DNA from: an uncultured Mobiluncus sp.
Lineage (GTDB): Bacteria > Actinomycetota > Actinomycetes > Actinomycetales > Actinomycetaceae
NCBI RefSeq assembly: GCF_947254095.1
Contig: NZ_CAMYBV010000007.1
Location: 1 to 64,000, forward strand
DNA: 64,000 nucleotides
Direction: 5' to 3'
Shown here piece by piece: positions 62,026 to 64,000 of this stretch. A program made the position numbers and the translations under genes. The first letter of the stretch is position 1, and each line of letters begins with the position of its first letter. The notes beneath the pieces were generated by a model. It had not been told where the DNA came from. It did not search any database and saw only the letters and a list, made by a program, of their open reading frames with translations.

Positions 62026-62937
62026 ATGATTGCTTACGACGGCCTGATGCGCAGGCTCAACGCAAAGGGCCTCACCAAGACTGGGCTGGCTCACGAGCTG
62101 GGCATTTCTTCCCGAACGATAGCGAAAATTGGGCGAGGCGAACCGATTGCCGGACACGTGTTGGCCAGAATCGCGGTGTTCTTGGAGTGCAACCCGGAGG
62201 ATTTGTGTCAAAGTCGCACGGACAATGTGCTGCTGCAAACCTTGCGCGATGAGAAAAACGTCCGCCTGTCTGGGGGGCTGTACCATGAGCTGCAAGTCCG
62301 CCTGACCTATAACTCAAATCATATTGAGGGTAGCCAACTCAGTGAGGACCAGACCCGACTCATTTTTGAGACAAACACGTTTGGTGCCGATTCAGGACTC
62401 CCGGTGGACGACATCATTGAGACGGCCAACCATTTTCGCGGCATCGACTTTGTCATTGACCGGGCAGAACAACCCTTGAACGAAGAAATCATTAAGGAGC
62501 TGCATCGCATACTGAAACAGGGCACCACGGAATCCTCCTTGGAATGGTTCGCCGTTGGGGACTACAAAAGACGCCCCAATATGGTGGGCGGGCGTGAGAC
62601 TGCCAAACCGCAAGATGTCGCCAGCCAAATGAAACAGTTACTGTCACGTTACGAGTCCCTAAACAGGGTCGAATTCGATGACATAGTAGAGTTTCACTAC
62701 CAGTTTGAGCTGATACACCCTTTCCAGGATGGGAACGGACGGGTGGGTCGTCTCATTGCCCTGAAAGAATGCCTACGTCACGAAATTGTCCCGTTCATTA
62801 TCGAGGACTCAAAGAAACTGTTTTACTATCGTGGCCTTTCGCAGTGGGAAAACGAAAAAGGCTACCTACGGGAGACTTGCCTCGATGGGCAAGACACTTT
62901 TATCAAACTTATGTCCCAGTTCGGTATGCAACCCTAA
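62026..62937 (+). CDS. Fic-domain protein with N-terminal helix-turn-helix
   Basis: A 303-residue protein. Residues 1-60 form a Cro/C1-type helix-turn-helix (LTKTGLAHELGISSRTIAKI). The Fic core follows, with the catalytic HPFQDGNGRVGR loop (about residue 225) that transfers AMP or another nucleotide part to target proteins. An inhibitory helix motif SNHIEG (S-x-x-x-E-G) lies in the N-terminal part of the Fic domain (about 98-103), so activity should be held off by its own Glu. Start at ATG 62026 is preferred over GTG 62020 because AGGGGGT is better spaced. The operator array upstream suggests self-repression. Confidence 0.88.
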   Translation: MIAYDGLMRRLNAKGLTKTGLAHELGISSRTIAKIGRGEPIAGHVLARIAVFLECNPEDLCQSRTDNVLLQTLRDEKNVRLSGGLYHELQVRLTYNSNHIEGSQLSEDQTRLIFETNTFGADSGLPVDDIIETANHFRGIDFVIDRAEQPLNEEIIKELHRILKQGTTESSLEWFAVGDYKRRPNMVGGRETAKPQDVASQMKQLLSRYESLNRVEFDDIVEFHYQFELIHPFQDGNGRVGRLIALKECLRHEIVPFIIEDSKKLFYYRGLSQWENEKGYLRETCLDGQDTFIKLMSQFGMQP

Positions 62938-62944
62938 ACCCGCC

Positions 62945-63676
62945 CTAATCGGCGTCTGGTTCGACTTTGATTTTGTAAACCTGGCCGAGCTGAGCCGGGG
63001 AGGACATTTGAGGTTCGGTGCCGCTGATGGTGCCGTCAAACCAGACCGTGACGGTTTTTCCCGTGAGCCCCGTGGCATCTACGGTTTTCCCGTCTTTCGT
63101 GTAATCCAAGTTATCGACCGGCAAAGCAATCGGCTTGAGACTGTTCACGTCTAAATCAGGCTGGTTTTGTCCCTTCGTAAAAATCCAGGCATATTCCGGT
63201 GGCACCTGCACTACCTGCACCATGAGCCTATCCGTGTCGCTTTCCTTTACTTCAGCGCGGAAGTTGGCGACACCTTTGGGCATAAGTGTCGAGTTCATGG
63301 CGATGTCTTGGAAAAGAATCCAGCGTTCGCCCCTCTTTACATTCAAATAGCCGGGTTCCCAGGTTTGATATTCATATCCCGTCCCAAAGTTTGATTCATC
63401 GTCTGCGCTGGGGGTTTTCGTCACGTCGACACTGGTACGAATCGTGCCGTCAGCAGTTCCGCACGTCACCCCGCTGTTGACGTAGCCGGTTTCCCTATAA
63501 ACGTCGCCCCGAACCTGGACCATCGGTGGCAAAGCGCCGGGGGTGTCCGCAGTGTTGGTAGGCGTACCTGTGGCTTTCGTAACCCCCGTGGCCGTCGTGA
63601 CATCCCCACTGCCGGTGCATGCCCCCAGCAGACCCACGCTTAACAGCAAAATTACCGTGAAAATAAAGTGTTTCAT
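62945..63676 (-). CDS. lipoprotein of unknown function
   Basis: A 243-residue lipoprotein: signal FIFTVILLLSVGLLGAC (Cys at about 19), a Thr/Gly-rich linker (about 20-50), then a soluble domain with beta character and two cysteines. Family not recognised. ATG 63676 has GAAGGAG before it; the frame extends to 63697. Convergent with the Fic gene and divergent from deoC. Confidence 0.65.
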   Translation of the reverse strand: MKHFIFTVILLLSVGLLGACTGSGDVTTATGVTKATGTPTNTADTPGALPPMVQVRGDVYRETGYVNSGVTCGTADGTIRTSVDVTKTPSADDESNFGTGYEYQTWEPGYLNVKRGERWILFQDIAMNSTLMPKGVANFRAEVKESDTDRLMVQVVQVPPEYAWIFTKGQNQPDLDVNSLKPIALPVDNLDYTKDGKTVDATGLTGKTVTVWFDGTISGTEPQMSSPAQLGQVYKIKVEPDAD

Positions 63677-63799
63677 GGGTGCTCCTTCCCGCCCCAAATT
63701 TTACCAAAAGTTCAACCCATACAATGCTCCAGCGTGAGTGTTTGGGGCGGCGTTGGCGTATAATCGCTGGAACGCGATTTCGAGCATTTGGAGGATTCA

Positions 63800-64000
63800 A
63801 TGGAAAAAGCGCAGTTAGCGGCCATGGTTGATCACACTTTGTTAAAGCCGGAGACAACTCGAGCCCAAGTAGAAGCGCTGGTGGCGGAAGCCGTTGAGTT
63901 AGGGACTTATTCCGTCTGTGTTTCCCCCAGCCAGGTGCCGCTCCAGGTCCCTGAGTCTCTCAAACTGTGCGTGGTTTGCGGTTTTCCCTCCGGCGCTCAT
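63800..64000 (+). CDS. deoC: deoxyribose-phosphate aldolase (5' part, cut by window end)
   Basis: The first 67 codons of DeoC, the TIM-barrel aldolase that splits 2-deoxyribose 5-phosphate into glyceraldehyde 3-phosphate and acetaldehyde. The start MEKAQLAAMVDHTLLKPETT, the VCVSPSQV segment and CVVCGFPSGAH are diagnostic. GGAGG lies six bases before the ATG. The catalytic Lys lies beyond the window. Confidence 0.93.
   Translation, partial: MEKAQLAAMVDHTLLKPETTRAQVEALVAEAVELGTYSVCVSPSQVPLQVPESLKLCVVCGFPSGAH

Noticed and set aside
1..64000. CRISPR array or complete prophage
   Set aside because: No spaced short repeats, no cas genes and no phage structural genes were seen.

Overview
The window looks like a chromosome segment of a mid-GC (about 55%) Gram-positive actinobacterium, most likely Actinomycetaceae and possibly Mobiluncus-like. 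This is inferred from gene content: cell-wall-binding-repeat-2 surface proteins with a lysozyme-like head, class Ib nrd genes with actinobacterial NrdR boxes, a DtxR/IdeR-type iron box, a long HrpA helicase, an actinobacterial Pgm, and many genes whose -10 box sits 6-7 nt before the start codon (leaderless promoters). No rRNA is present; three tRNAs are (Ser-CGA, Leu-CAG, Gly-CCC).

Layout. 1-14300: a sugar epimerase cut by the left edge, then a HAD phosphatase, serS and pheA. These are followed by a two-part membrane protein joined by a probable -1 frameshift, a GT2 glycosyltransferase, pgm, a secreted HNH nuclease, a TRIC-type channel, a ferritin-like/VIT transporter and two unknown proteins. 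14380-24000: hrpA; two secreted lysozyme-like proteins, one with cell-wall-binding repeats, either side of a uridine-kinase-like gene; a homing-endonuclease-repeat protein; nrdF. 24091-32900: an unknown protein, the nrdHIE operon under a pair of NrdR boxes, the luxS/mtnN pair (methyl-cycle recycling and AI-2), tRNA-Ser, a four-carbon-acid sugar kinase, tadA and upp. 32900-43000: a lone MetQ lipoprotein, tRNA-Leu, several membrane proteins, a uracil permease coupled to a LytR_C protein, a secreted lipase, an MFS exporter and a band-7 protein.

43000-51600: an iron-controlled locus. A DtxR box drives a methyltransferase plus cupin. A 225-bp duplication of that box, with a stump of the methyltransferase, now sits in front of ogt. 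Upstream is a four-gene ABC transporter/two-component operon. Then come thiamine pyrophosphokinase, a MagIII-like DNA glycosylase, a HAD phosphatase and a DUF4126 protein.

51700-55430: an island at the 3' end of tRNA-Gly(CCC). It is bounded by two 113-bp direct repeats that each end in a copy of the tRNA 3' end. Inside are decayed Firmicutes-type conjugative-element genes (YodL family) and an AT-rich Abi/UG-type reverse transcriptase interrupted by a frameshift in an A8 run. 55700-64000: a Zur-box-controlled AztD zinc metallochaperone without its transporter, a ClbS-like protein, an ABC-F ATPase preceded by a three-codon leader ORF, a beta-propeller membrane protein, a Fic protein with an operator array, a lipoprotein and the start of deoC.

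The strongest candidates for something undescribed are the reverse-transcriptase island and its structured 113-bp ends, the frameshift-joined membrane protein, the iron-box capture by ogt, and the three-codon leader of the ABC-F gene.
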